Below are positions 56,727 to 64,000 of a stretch of 64,000 nt of DNA, one piece after another. Below the pieces are notes generated by a model. That model did no database searches. It saw only the letters and a program-made list of their open reading frames with translations, and had not been told where the DNA came from. The stretch lies in IMG/VR virus record IMGVR_UViG_3300005613_000001, positions 1-64,000 of that record; one strand, 5' to 3'. How positions within the stretch are numbered: the stretch's first letter is position 1; each line of letters begins with the position of its first letter. A program made the position numbers and the translations under genes. The stretch comes from a virus.

Positions 56727-57065
56727 TTATCTCCTCATAACAACATTTGTCTTGTGGGCAGCATTAAACAGAGAATTGCAAATATCACGAATTTTCTGAA
56801 GTCCATTACTTGTAAGCACTTTATCTTTCAACTCATCAAAGGTATGAGCTATGAAAACGACGCCCTCATTAATATAAAGCGTCCATGTTTCATCTTCATC
56901 ATCATAAAAGATTGAAACGGGCCATTCTTCGCCGGGGGTGCAAGAAGAGAATACTATTCCCCAATCAACGTCCTCTATTGTGGTTTCAGGGTCAGTAACA
57001 CTCCAATAATCTGCTTTTAATTCTCGGCTGATATCAAGCAAAAGTGAGCGAATTTTAACGTCCAT
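56727..57065 (-). CDS. Hypothetical protein
   Basis: 112 residues, acidic; SLLLDISRELKADYWSVTDP then WGIVFSSCTPGEEWPVSIFY and a helical end. Its start lies just within the upstream gene. Unknown. Confidence 0.62.
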   Translation of the reverse strand: MDVKIRSLLLDISRELKADYWSVTDPETTIEDVDWGIVFSSCTPGEEWPVSIFYDDEDETWTLYINEGVVFIAHTFDELKDKVLTSNGLQKIRDICNSLFNAAHKTNVVMRR

Positions 57066-57189
57066 TTTCTGTCTCCCAAATTATTTTACGAATACAGTGT
57101 TCTGCTGCTTCCTTAACCTCATCATCCGTGAGTTTAGGATTCCACGCCTTAATGCTGTGTAGATAAAGCGCAACCGAAACATATTTCAT
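57055..57189 (-). CDS. Small hypothetical protein
   Basis: 44 residues from ATG 57189: MKYVSVALYLHSIKAWNPKL, then a helix with EAAEHCIRKIIWETENG. A GAGGT site lies upstream, which favours this start over the longer open frame beginning inside the PHP gene. Confidence 0.5.
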   Translation of the reverse strand: MKYVSVALYLHSIKAWNPKLTDDEVKEAAEHCIRKIIWETENGR

Positions 57190-57193
57190 TTCA

Positions 57194-58177
57194 TTACCTC
57201 GGCTTAAACCAGATAGGTGCAGACCAAATTTTATCTCCGTCACTTTGAGTTACTTTAACATAAAAGAATGTTTCTTCTTTGCGAGCATGATGGATATGGA
57301 CACTAGTAGAAACATTAACATTTTTCCCATAAGCACCAGGAATCGTTTTTGTTTGTGTATATCCACCAATTAACTTCACTTCTCTCACTGTATCACGCGA
57401 ATCAGGATCGTTGATAGTAAGTTCTAAATGAAGCGTATTAACAGGCGTAGAAATAACATCACCCATCACCGCCCCATTTATTTTAAATGATAGACGGCAA
57501 TTCCTGTCATATGTTGCATAACAATGCCGACTCTTGATTGCCTCCCAAATTGAACGTCTATCCAAACGAGGCGAGAGAATACAAGTCCATGTATGTCGTG
57601 GCGTTCGATTTCCCCAGTATGCCTTATGACTATCGGTAGAACCATCGGGAGCTACATGCCAGCCCAATTTCAACATTTTCAGATATGACGTTTCCTCTAG
57701 GTCTGACCTTACTTCCACTAAAGATGTTGTTGCATCCCGAATTTGACTATAAGCTAGTCCATTAAAGACTTTCCCATCCCCAGGGTGGCATATTTTAAGA
57801 ATGGAGCCAGAACTATATACAGCGGGAAATATATTGCCAGTATCTCGGGGCCACTTTTTCGTTGGGGGATTAAAAAAGCAAGCATGACCGCCCTTGGTAG
57901 TCCATTCCATTCCCGCGAAAGTGACAAATCTACCTGTTTGATTGTATCTTTCCGCCACCGCTCTCGTTGCTTGCCACTCGCTCTGACTAAGTTGCTCTAA
58001 ATGATCTGTTAAAATAAAAACATCAAGCCTCGCTACATCCCTTGCATATCTATAAGCCTGTTCTGGTGTTCCCGCTCCATCTGAGTATGAAGTGTGCCCA
58101 TGCATATCCGCAAAATAATGATTCAATTCAGAGGCGGATACAGAATTGGCTAACAGCAATAAAAGCAAAACTCTCAT
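57194..58177 (-). CDS. Secreted PHP-domain phosphoesterase
   Basis: 327 residues. A signal peptide (MRVLLLLLLANSVSASELNH) starts at the second ATG. The PHP metal motifs follow: ADMHGHTSYSDGAG, FILTDHLEQ, TFAGMEWTT, GHACFF, KICHPGDGK and STDSHKAYW. Enzymes of this superfamily hydrolyse phosphoesters with a trinuclear metal site. The C-terminal part looks like a beta-sandwich. Export implies action in the periplasm or outside the cell, which is unusual for a phage gene; similar secreted PHP proteins occur in environmental bacteria. Confidence 0.78.
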   Translation of the reverse strand: MRVLLLLLLANSVSASELNHYFADMHGHTSYSDGAGTPEQAYRYARDVARLDVFILTDHLEQLSQSEWQATRAVAERYNQTGRFVTFAGMEWTTKGGHACFFNPPTKKWPRDTGNIFPAVYSSGSILKICHPGDGKVFNGLAYSQIRDATTSLVEVRSDLEETSYLKMLKLGWHVAPDGSTDSHKAYWGNRTPRHTWTCILSPRLDRRSIWEAIKSRHCYATYDRNCRLSFKINGAVMGDVISTPVNTLHLELTINDPDSRDTVREVKLIGGYTQTKTIPGAYGKNVNVSTSVHIHHARKEETFFYVKVTQSDGDKIWSAPIWFKPR

Positions 58178-58178
58178 A

Positions 58179-58589
58179 TTAATTATCCACAATTTCTATT
58201 CCATATCGGGGACGATTTCTTTTCATATCATGAAGAACACAAAATACAGCATCTTCTTCTTCATCCACTTTCCCCGACGTAACACAAAAGAAATTCTCTT
58301 CAAAATCCAATGAACGAATACGGTCTACCAACCCTTGAAAATGAATGGGCATTGGCCCACCTTCTTCTACCACACACGCTGTCTTGCACCCCCTTATCAA
58401 ACCTTCAATGAAATCTTCTACATCACAAAGCATAACGCCTTCAATTGCTGGCGATTTATAAATCACAGCAATGTCGTATCTATCTGCAACCTCTTCAGTC
58501 AATCGTTTCTTAAGTGATTCAGTAAGGGCTACTTGTCCCGTTTCGTCTCTTTCAAAGACAATATCTGATATGTAATGGCGATTTCTCAT
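58179..58589 (-). CDS. Hypothetical protein, paralogue of 16399-16827
   Basis: 136 residues from ATG 58589 (ATGA overlap with the upstream gene). Shares FERDETGQVAL, ADRYDIAVIY and SLDFEENFFCV with the + strand gene at 16399, but lacks the DPW tail. A small disulfide or zinc site is not seen. Role unknown. Confidence 0.65.
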   Translation of the reverse strand: MRNRHYISDIVFERDETGQVALTESLKKRLTEEVADRYDIAVIYKSPAIEGVMLCDVEDFIEGLIRGCKTACVVEEGGPMPIHFQGLVDRIRSLDFEENFFCVTSGKVDEEEDAVFCVLHDMKRNRPRYGIEIVDN

Positions 58590-58783
58590 TGGCTTAAGCA
58601 AATCTTTACGGGGAACCCACACCAATGGGAAGGTATAGTTTTTTCGGCATATTCACCACGCTCAACATGCACACAAACACAAGGAGTCCTATCCTCCAAT
58701 TCCCCAGCACAAATTAGGAGGCGGGGGCCAACTAATCGTTTTGTCAAAGACAACACGGCAGAATTCAATTCATCATTCATCAA
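58586..58783 (-). CDS. Small hypothetical protein
   Basis: 65 residues. LVGPRLLICAGELEDRTPCV, with four cysteines. Overlaps the neighbour on either side by four bases (TGATG, ATGA), which supports it. Unknown. Confidence 0.58.
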   Translation of the reverse strand: MMNDELNSAVLSLTKRLVGPRLLICAGELEDRTPCVCVHVERGEYAEKTIPSHWCGFPVKICLSQ

Positions 58784-59109
58784 TTGTTGCTACGCGCCCA
58801 AGGATCATGCTCCGTCACTCGTTCTACTTCCACATGGTCAGCCTCCACAGGTGACCACCATACTTGACACCCATATACTGTTCTGCCCGAATCTAAAACG
58901 ATTTTGGGGTTATTGTCCGTCTTCTGAACTCTTGCTCCGGGGGGAACTTCATCTTCCGAGGGTGGTTCTTCTGCATTTCTATTTGATCGCAACGATCCAT
59001 CAGGCATCACAATAAAATATACCGTAACATCACCTACATAAGTTCCAAAACCCAAATGCTCGGACTGGTCGCCGTTCCAAACATCAACTCGCATACCTTT
59101 TACATTCAT
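58780..59109 (-). CDS. Hypothetical protein with DPW tail
   Basis: 109 residues. Begins MNVKGMRVDVWNGDQSEHLG, strand-rich with GTYVGDVTVYFIVMPDGSLR, and ends VTEHDPWARSNN. One of five proteins here with a C-terminal acidic-DPW sequence. Confidence 0.65.
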   Translation of the reverse strand: MNVKGMRVDVWNGDQSEHLGFGTYVGDVTVYFIVMPDGSLRSNRNAEEPPSEDEVPPGARVQKTDNNPKIVLDSGRTVYGCQVWWSPVEADHVEVERVTEHDPWARSNN

Positions 59110-59110
59110 T

Positions 59111-59419
59111 TTAATTCTCGCTAAATTTAATTTCGCCCCTTGGGGGTTTGGGTGACAAGCCCATCTTTCCTTCCAATTTCACCATGCCTTGTACGGCTTT
59201 ATCAAAACATTCTCTCATCTGTGGGTTTAGATTGTCCGACTCCAAAACCCACAATAACACTTCAATTGTTCGCATAATCCCGCTGAGGGCGATTTTCTCT
59301 TCTCGGTCTGTTAGATTATCAAACCCTTCAATATCTAACCCTATCTTTTTATCCTCCATCTCTTTTATGTTAAGCCCAAATGCAGCCAATAATCGCCTAA
59401 TATCATTATCATCTTTCAT
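59111..59419 (-). CDS. Hypothetical helical protein
   Basis: 102 residues, helical (DIRRLLAAFGLNIKEMEDKK; EKIALSGIMRTIEVLLWVLE). Begins a - strand unit divergent from the PMP3-like gene. Unknown. Confidence 0.6.
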   Translation of the reverse strand: MKDDNDIRRLLAAFGLNIKEMEDKKIGLDIEGFDNLTDREEKIALSGIMRTIEVLLWVLESDNLNPQMRECFDKAVQGMVKLEGKMGLSPKPPRGEIKFSEN

Positions 59420-59460
59420 GTTATTAAACCTAAATACAGATAGCTTATAGGAGGAACCTA

Positions 59461-59697
59461 ATGAAGTTAAACACAGGAATGAAAATCGGTGTGAAGTTGA
59501 TTGCGGCTGTTATTGCTTTCTTTCTTCCACCACTTGCCGTCTTAATCGTTAGAGGTTCAATAAACTCATTGATACTCAACATTATCTTGACATTTTTCTT
59601 TTGGATTCCAGGTATAATCCACGCATTATATGTTATCTTTCGTGATGATGCGGGTAACCCATTTAACCTCAAAAAAGAAAAAGACGACAAAAAATAG
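59461..59697 (+). CDS. PMP3/UPF0057-like membrane protein
   Basis: 78 residues. LIAAVIAFFLPPLAVLIVRG, then LNIILTFFFWIPGIIHALYV, are the two membrane helices and signature of the PMP3/YqaE family (F.PP..V, L.NI.LT...WIPG.IHA.Y). The family is linked to membrane potential and stress response. It is the only + strand gene in the - strand block, with AGGAGG upstream, so it has its own promoter within 59420-59460, a 41-base divergent space. Confidence 0.82.
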   Translation: MKLNTGMKIGVKLIAAVIAFFLPPLAVLIVRGSINSLILNIILTFFFWIPGIIHALYVIFRDDAGNPFNLKKEKDDKK

Positions 59698-59713
59698 GGG
59701 ATCTCATTCCCAG

Positions 59714-59721
59714 GTACAATT
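59714..59721 (-). promoter_or_regulatory. AATTGTAC element on the - strand
   Basis: Begins right after the stop of the - strand gene 59723-60292, oriented with it, and ends in the convergent gap to the PMP3-like gene. Here it precedes no gene, so a role at the 3' end of transcripts must be considered. Confidence 0.5.
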
Positions 59722-59722
59722 T

Positions 59723-60292
59723 CTATTTCCAGGGATCATCGGTGTCCAAACCCTTTTCTTTGAGATATTTTTGAACTCTAAAGCGTTCGCTGATTTTCTC
59801 ATCTTGGACACCACCCGGTCCCTCGTAGATTTGACTACCATCACCACTAATTAATACGGCAACGGAATCCGTTACCATAGGAAACGTCTGTATTTCACCC
59901 TCACCTAAAAGAACAGGAACGTGACCCTCGGGTTCAAATCTCATCTTTGTCTTCTTTGCAGCCTCGTAGCACAAATGTCTCTTGTGGCGGGGGATGCTTA
60001 TTACAGTCCAATGCAATCCCTTCCACTTGACAATGCGATATTGCATTTCATCGTTTAAATCACTTTCAGGAGGGAAATGCTCATGTTCTAAAACGTTCTC
60101 AAAATAACCAGCACCAGGACGACTCGATTGAATAATTACATGAAATAACTCGGGATCATTCGCCAATTCCTGTAACTTGCTGACATCTTCTGCTTTACCC
60201 CGTATATCATCTGGACCACAAAATATAAAAAGAATCTTCCCTTCTGGCATCGACTCTAACAATTCAAAAAAATCGCCTTCAGACAGGGGCAT
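59723..60292 (-). CDS. Hypothetical protein, paralogue of 15498-16133, DPW tail
   Basis: 189 residues from ATG 60292, with AGGGA upstream. PLSEGDFFELLESMPEGK, YFENVLEHEHFPPESDLNDE, YRIVKWKGLHWTVISIPRHK and YEGPGGVQDEKISERF match 15498-16133 step by step. Ends LDTDDPWK. Unknown function. Confidence 0.7.
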   Translation of the reverse strand: MPLSEGDFFELLESMPEGKILFIFCGPDDIRGKAEDVSKLQELANDPELFHVIIQSSRPGAGYFENVLEHEHFPPESDLNDEMQYRIVKWKGLHWTVISIPRHKRHLCYEAAKKTKMRFEPEGHVPVLLGEGEIQTFPMVTDSVAVLISGDGSQIYEGPGGVQDEKISERFRVQKYLKEKGLDTDDPWK

Positions 60293-60293
60293 T

Positions 60294-60602
60294 TTAATTC
60301 CCTTCATTCCAGGGGTCGTCTGTTGGGTCAAGGTCAAAATACTCTGCCGCCTCTTCCATTGGAATGATCTTTATGTTCTCGGGTAAATCCTCTCCTTTTA
60401 AGACCCTTCCAACAATCTCCGCTGCGCCTGCTAATTCTTGGAAAACGTCACCAGGGCCTTGCCCGCAACAATGCATAAGCGTGGCATCCTTTGGCTCTGG
60501 TTCGTCCTCCACCTTGCTAGGAGGCAGCAACAAAATGAACGGCTTATCACGTTTCACCAATTCATAAACAATCTGATTGGTGGTAGCTAATTCTAATTCC
60601 AT
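60294..60602 (-). CDS. Hypothetical protein with DPW tail, tandem duplicate
   Basis: 102 residues. LELATTNQIVYELVKRDKPF, then ILLLPP, matches the next gene upstream (LELATTDQIWQELTRRPEPF). Ends DPTDDPWNEGN. Contains a CCGQGPG turn. Unknown. Confidence 0.65.
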   Translation of the reverse strand: MELELATTNQIVYELVKRDKPFILLLPPSKVEDEPEPKDATLMHCCGQGPGDVFQELAGAAEIVGRVLKGEDLPENIKIIPMEEAAEYFDLDPTDDPWNEGN

Positions 60603-60604
60603 TT

Positions 60605-60967
60605 TTATGCCTCCTCATGTAGATTACCAGACCAACCATCATCGCCATCAAAAGACTTCAAAGTAACAGATAATACTTCTCTTGCAGCATCATGAGGAAT
60701 TCCAGCAGCACGAACAGACACCCCTACGCACTCACGCTCTTCATCACTTATCTCCTTCACTTTTGGAAAGATAACAATGAATGGCTCGGGGCGACGAGTC
60801 AATTCTTGCCAAATCTGGTCAGTGGTCGCCAACTCCAAATCTAGCTCGGTAGGGTTTCTGTTCCTTATTGATTTGTTTTCCCTTCTCATATTCGCATTTT
60901 CAAAAAGCGCGTTGATGAGAGCAAAAAACAAGATTAAAAATATAAGCCCAGCGAAAATGTACGGCAT
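60605..60967 (-). CDS. Membrane-anchored paralogue of 60294-60602
   Basis: 120 residues. One N-terminal membrane helix (IFAGLIFLILFFALINALF), then the LELATTDQIW core shared with the downstream gene. This one has no DPW tail. The pair looks like a soluble and an anchored version of one protein. Confidence 0.65.
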   Translation of the reverse strand: MPYIFAGLIFLILFFALINALFENANMRRENKSIRNRNPTELDLELATTDQIWQELTRRPEPFIVIFPKVKEISDEERECVGVSVRAAGIPHDAAREVLSVTLKSFDGDDGWSGNLHEEA

Positions 60968-60978
60968 GAATTCCTCCC

Positions 60979-61617
60979 TTAATTATCAAACCAAAAAATG
61001 AATCGTGACGCATTTCCCGCCTCATTTAAAGCCTTCATTGCCGCAATAGCAGCAACAATTTCAGGAGGCGGCACTTTGTTAATCGGCTCGTCGGAAACAA
61101 TCATTTTATGTCGAAGCCTAGACAAGTCCTCTAAGCATTGCGGGTGTAGGTGGAAACCATCAGGAATTGGTTCTAACTTCTCAATATATTTAACGACTTC
61201 TTCTTTTGTCTCCGTGTATTTTTCAACAACCCTTTCTAGCTCATCAACTGTAAGCCAAGAGTGGGTGTGCCAATCAGGGTGCCACACCTGAGTTTTTGAT
61301 TCATCCACATAACCATAAACAGCGCCAGGATTGTTGCGCCTCCACTCCTCGCCATCCCATCCATCTGCGTCGGCTCGGGTGCAACAATGATAACTTCCAG
61401 GCGGCAAGTTAACATCATCCATCACCATAAGGATTGCATCATATTTAACCCTCCATGATACTGCATCTGGCAATCCTTTTGGTTCAATTACAGCAGGGCC
61501 TCCCCGTACATCTGCTAAATATCCAAATAATAAATAATTCCTACAAATGTCAATTTGTCCAAAACATTCGACTGATCGCTCTCCATAGTCAATATATGCA
61601 TGAATATCACAACCCAT
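60979..61617 (-). CDS. Conserved phage protein (MGCDIH family)
   Basis: 212 residues. Starts MGCDIHAYIDYGERSVECFG, the hallmark of a widespread phage family of unknown function, with the usual SWLTVDELERVVEKY segment in the second half. Length typical. Confidence 0.78.
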   Translation of the reverse strand: MGCDIHAYIDYGERSVECFGQIDICRNYLLFGYLADVRGGPAVIEPKGLPDAVSWRVKYDAILMVMDDVNLPPGSYHCCTRADADGWDGEEWRRNNPGAVYGYVDESKTQVWHPDWHTHSWLTVDELERVVEKYTETKEEVVKYIEKLEPIPDGFHLHPQCLEDLSRLRHKMIVSDEPINKVPPPEIVAAIAAMKALNEAGNASRFIFWFDN

Positions 61618-61620
61618 TAC

Positions 61621-61923
61621 TTACTCCCTTTTTTCCAAAATCTGTTTTATATCTTCTTCATAAATTTTCCGTAATGATGGGCTAGGCGTTAGTTTAACCA
61701 GCCTAAATAACTCTTGAGCCTGCTTGTGCCATTCTTCTTCTCGATGAAAGCAACGAAAAAAGTCATGGGGGCGAGAAGTGTGAGCTAAAGCCGAAGTAAA
61801 ATTCGTTGGACCATTGACATCTCTTGTTACGAGCATCAAATCACCACAAACCCCACAAGACGCTTCATCTACAGTACCGGGTGGGGGGAAATATGTATCT
61901 TGCCCAGGCGATAACTTAGCCAT
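61621..61923 (-). CDS. Hypothetical protein with cysteine pair
   Basis: 100 residues. SCGVCGDLMLVTRDVNGPTN and a later FRCFHREEEWHKQAQELFRL give C-x-x-C plus Cys/His, a likely zinc site. GKATAA overlap with its neighbour upstream. Unknown. Confidence 0.62.
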   Translation of the reverse strand: MAKLSPGQDTYFPPPGTVDEASCGVCGDLMLVTRDVNGPTNFTSALAHTSRPHDFFRCFHREEEWHKQAQELFRLVKLTPSPSLRKIYEEDIKQILEKRE

Positions 61924-62161
61924 GAATTAACCCCTCATAATGTTTCAACATCTCAATGAGTAGAGTTATCTTTTCATCGCCAGGGGTTACCGTGTGATGG
62001 GAAGTAAGTTGAGCCAACCTCAATATCGCTTCTGCCATCAATTCCCGATTAGCCTCTACACCAAAATGATCTAATGTAGAATGTAGAGCATCTAATTGAA
62101 ATCTTTGAGTGATGTTATCCCCGGCTTCATCCTGAAGTTGAGTATAAAGAACAGCGGGCAT
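61916..62161 (-). CDS. Small helical hypothetical protein
   Basis: 81 residues from ATG 62161, with AGGAG upstream; the longer open frame overlaps the next gene and is rejected. MPAVLYTQLQDEAGDNITQR, then helical. Unknown. Confidence 0.6.
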   Translation of the reverse strand: MPAVLYTQLQDEAGDNITQRFQLDALHSTLDHFGVEANRELMAEAILRLAQLTSHHTVTPGDEKITLLIEMLKHYEGLIHG

Positions 62162-62162
62162 C

Positions 62163-62444
62163 TTAATCTCCTGTTTCGGAGAAAACCTGTTCTGTAATGT
62201 CTTCCTTTCCAGAAAACTTGAACACACGAATTGTTTTGCCCGTTTCTTTTTCCATGTTCTTAGCATGAGGAATAAGGGATTGCACCCTGTCCCAATCAGC
62301 CCCAACAAACGGCATCATTACCTCCCTACCATTGGGGAGGGGCATAGTTTGGGCGATTAAGCCTTCGCCGTTCTCATCTACCGCAACAAACGCATACAGT
62401 GCCTCAATCTTCAGATCGGGGCCTTTACCTACAACAGTTGCCAT
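62163..62444 (-). CDS. Hypothetical protein
   Basis: 93 residues from ATG 62444, with GGAG 7 bases upstream; the TTG at 62456 is inside the ribosome site region. KIEALYAFVAVDENGEGLIA, AQTMPLPNGREVMMPFVGAD resemble small phage proteins of beta type. First gene after the ClpX terminator. Confidence 0.62.
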   Translation of the reverse strand: MATVVGKGPDLKIEALYAFVAVDENGEGLIAQTMPLPNGREVMMPFVGADWDRVQSLIPHAKNMEKETGKTIRVFKFSGKEDITEQVFSETGD

Positions 62445-62509
62445 TTCATTCTCCAATTAGAGGATTTCGCTACCCTATCTTCATTCTAACATGAATTTGG
62501 AGAATGGTA

Positions 62510-62543
62510 AAAAGAAACCGCCCCCTCTAAATGAGGGGGCGGT
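62510..62543 (-). terminator. Rho-independent terminator after clpX
   Basis: ACCGCCCCCTC / GAGGGGGCGGT stem with loop ATTTA on the - strand, followed by TTTCTTTTT. Ends the clpX transcript. Confidence 0.9.
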
Positions 62544-62714
62544 GTTGTTGTCTAGGGGTCAGTCTTAATGTGCCCTGTGAAGATAGTGGAAACGGAACCC
62601 ATCTGACCCCTTCCCCTACTAGTTCTAAGCTAGTCAAGGGCTCTTATTGGATAACCAATCGGGTGGTTTCTTCCTATCAGGCTTACCCTTTATATATGCA
62701 ATTACACCCAAATT
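62544..62714 (-). ncRNA. Structured 3' region of clpX, possible non-coding RNA
   Basis: 171 bases without a gene. On the - strand three stems can be drawn: GATTGGTTATCCAATA near 62650; CCCTTGACTAG / CTAGTAGGGG near 62615-62642; and AGGGGTCAG paired with CTGACCCCT enclosing about 40 bases (about 62554-62613). They are followed by the terminator. This could be a stable 3'-UTR-derived small RNA or a processed message end. Confidence 0.35.
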
Positions 62715-63998
62715 TTATGCAGCCGCTTCCGCCTCAAATAACTTCTTTTTACCCTTCACGATGCAACTTGTTATAACATGACGCTTGCCTTGGTTTTGCT
62801 CAGGCAATTCATACATTATCTCTAACATTAAATCTTCTACAACCGCTCGCAAGGCCCGAGCGCCGGTTTTTCGTTCTTTTGCCAGGACGGCCAGTTCTTT
62901 AATGGCATCTTCTGTGAATTCTAAATCACATTTATCCATTTTGAAGAGTTTTTGATATTGTTTTAATAAAGCATTCTTTGGTTCCAACAATACTTTAACA
63001 AGATCATCTACAGCCAATTCATCCAAGGAAACTTGAACGGGCAATCTGCCTATTAATTCAGGGATTAAACCATACTCCTGTAAATCGTCACTCGTAACCT
63101 GACGCAATAGATCATTCTTTTCTTGAGCGTCGTCCATCTCTCCTTTATGAACAAATCCAATTTGTTTTTTACCAACACGACGACCAACAATATCTTCAAT
63201 GCCCGTGAAAGAACCCCCGCAGATGAAAAGGATGTTAGAAGTGTCTAGCTGAATATATTGTTGCTCAGGATGTTTGCGTCCACCTTGGGGCGGTATGTTG
63301 GCAACCGTTCCCTCTAACATTTTCAACAAAGCCTGCTGCACGCCTTCGCCGGAAACATCTCTTGTAATGGATACATTCTGATTTGTCTTGCCGATCTTAT
63401 CAATTTCATCAATATACACGATCCCAACTTGTGCCGCCTCAATATTAAAATCGGCTGCATGAAGGAGTTTAAGCAGCAAGTTCTCTACGTCTTCCCCAAC
63501 GTAGCCCGCCTCCGTTAACGTGGTGGCATCACCTATAGCAAATGGAACATCTAGCATATGAGCTAACGTTTTTGCCAAAAGCGTTTTACCGCAACCCGTG
63601 GGACCAACCAGCAGCACATTTGACTTATCTAGAACGATATCGTCCAACTCGGCACAAGACACCTTCAAATCAAAGAGTCGCTTGTAGTGGTTGATAACAG
63701 ACACGGCAAGGATTCTCTTGGCACGGTCCTGGCCGATTACGTGTTGGTCTAAATACTCTACTATCTGTCGGGGCTTGGGCAGCACAAGAGTCTCGCCATC
63801 AACATTGAAATTTAGGGGAGACCACCCATGCTCATCTACGATTTTGTGGCATCTTTTAACACAGGTAGAGCAGATAAAAACGTACTCTTTCCCGGTTTTT
63901 ACGAGACGATTATCCGCACAACCCGGCCCCTTGAAAAGAGGACCAGCCTGGTGTGTTGGTCGTCCACAAAAGTCGCAATGCTGTCGTCGCTCTGCCAT
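62715..63998 (-). CDS. clpX: ClpX-like AAA+ unfoldase
   Basis: A complete 427-residue ClpX. N-terminal zinc domain (CDFCGRP at Cys8/Cys11, ICSTCVKRC at Cys43/Cys46), Walker A GPTGCGKT at 132-139, pore loop GYVG at 165-168, Walker [10 protein letters not shown] at 193-201, RKH loop GGRKHPEQQ at 239-247, and KKQIGFVHK with the IGF tripeptide (280-282) that docks on ClpP. Sensor-2 [11 protein letters not shown] is near the end. It unfolds proteins for degradation by ClpP. The phage would rely on host ClpP while changing which substrates are chosen. Phage-encoded ClpX is uncommon. Confidence 0.94.
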   Translation of the reverse strand: MAERRQHCDFCGRPTHQAGPLFKGPGCADNRLVKTGKEYVFICSTCVKRCHKIVDEHGWSPLNFNVDGETLVLPKPRQIVEYLDQHVIGQDRAKRILAVSVINHYKRLFDLKVSCAELDDIVLDKSNVLLVGPTGCGKTLLAKTLAHMLDVPFAIGDATTLTEAGYVGEDVENLLLKLLHAADFNIEAAQVGIVYIDEIDKIGKTNQNVSITRDVSGEGVQQALLKMLEGTVANIPPQGGRKHPEQQYIQLDTSNILFICGGSFTGIEDIVGRRVGKKQIGFVHKGEMDDAQEKNDLLRQVTSDDLQEYGLIPELIGRLPVQVSLDELAVDDLVKVLLEPKNALLKQYQKLFKMDKCDLEFTEDAIKELAVLAKERKTGARALRAVVEDLMLEIMYELPEQNQGKRHVITSCIVKGKKKLFEAEAAA

Positions 63999-64000
63999 AC

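Noticed and set aside
1-64000. CRISPR array or other spaced repeat array
   Set aside because: No series of identical repeats with regular spacers was seen; the AATTGTAC copies are too short and irregularly spaced.

Overview
The window reads as the accessory or early-expressed half of a large double-stranded DNA phage genome. About 110 mostly small genes are packed with ATGA or TAATG overlaps. Almost all are on the + strand from 1 to about 54,400 and on the - strand from about 54,350 to 63,998. There are no capsid, tail or terminase genes, no rRNA and no biosynthetic operons. There are a divergent sigma-70-type factor, an RNA polymerase alpha-CTD-like protein, a RuvB-like AAA+ ATPase, an ATP-dependent DNA ligase, ClpX, a tRNA with anticodon CAU, two free-standing homing-endonuclease-type genes and several protein families typical of large phages. 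Three proteins point to a planctomycete host: a C-terminal SHD1-like domain (22146-23378), an N-terminal RLKTLLIVVTLFALL membrane segment (51231-51554) and a prepilin-like N-terminus (43375-43662). The host call is inference.

Layout: 1-117 is a structured left edge, possibly the end of an IS200/IS605-like element, followed by a 5'-truncated gene. 623-5100 holds an ADP-ribosyltransferase-like protein, the sigma factor and the AAA+ ATPase. 5100-6660 is a tandem paralogous family that I compare weakly with PRTRC-B/E2-like proteins. 7059-12220 holds the alpha-CTD-like gene, an ADP-ribosylglycohydrolase and two PPP phosphatases. 12291-15075 holds a P-loop kinase, an unknown large protein and a protein-kinase-like gene on the - strand. 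15225-23378 holds a frameshifted SWIM gene, a PAS-histidine kinase, a Nudix hydrolase, a J-domain protein and a SWIM-ligase. 23442-28285 holds an HNH gene, nicotinamide phosphoribosyltransferase and a CinA-NMN adenylyltransferase fusion. 28272-54437 is a long run of small, mainly unknown genes, including many membrane proteins, a second ADP-ribosyltransferase-like gene, a glycosyltransferase-like gene, a TIM-barrel gene and a LAGLIDADG-like gene. The - strand block holds the tRNA, a secreted PHP phosphoesterase, a paralogous set whose proteins end in DPW and ClpX.

Three genome-wide signals tie the region together. (1) The oriented 8-mer AATTGTAC occurs at least 22 times, always in the direction of transcription. 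Most copies lie just after a stop codon, and seven lie 44-55 nt before a start codon, which suggests a phage-specific promoter or RNA signal. (2) Five otherwise unrelated proteins in 623-15075 share a short N-terminus (M, 1-3 residues, F-K/R, aromatic, acidic residue) like the T4 capsid-targeting peptide. These may be effectors packaged in the virion; three of the genes have a CTAAATAA box just before the start codon. (3) The hexamer GAGGCG is strongly over-represented on both strands.

Functionally, NadV-type NAMPT plus NMN adenylyltransferase would rebuild NAD+ from nicotinamide, as in the described phage NAD+ reconstitution pathway 2. Here they sit among a Nudix hydrolase, an ADP-ribosylglycohydrolase and ADP-ribosyltransferase-like proteins, so the phage appears invested in NAD+ and ADP-ribose chemistry. 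Several genes look recently broken by short tandem duplications or deletions.
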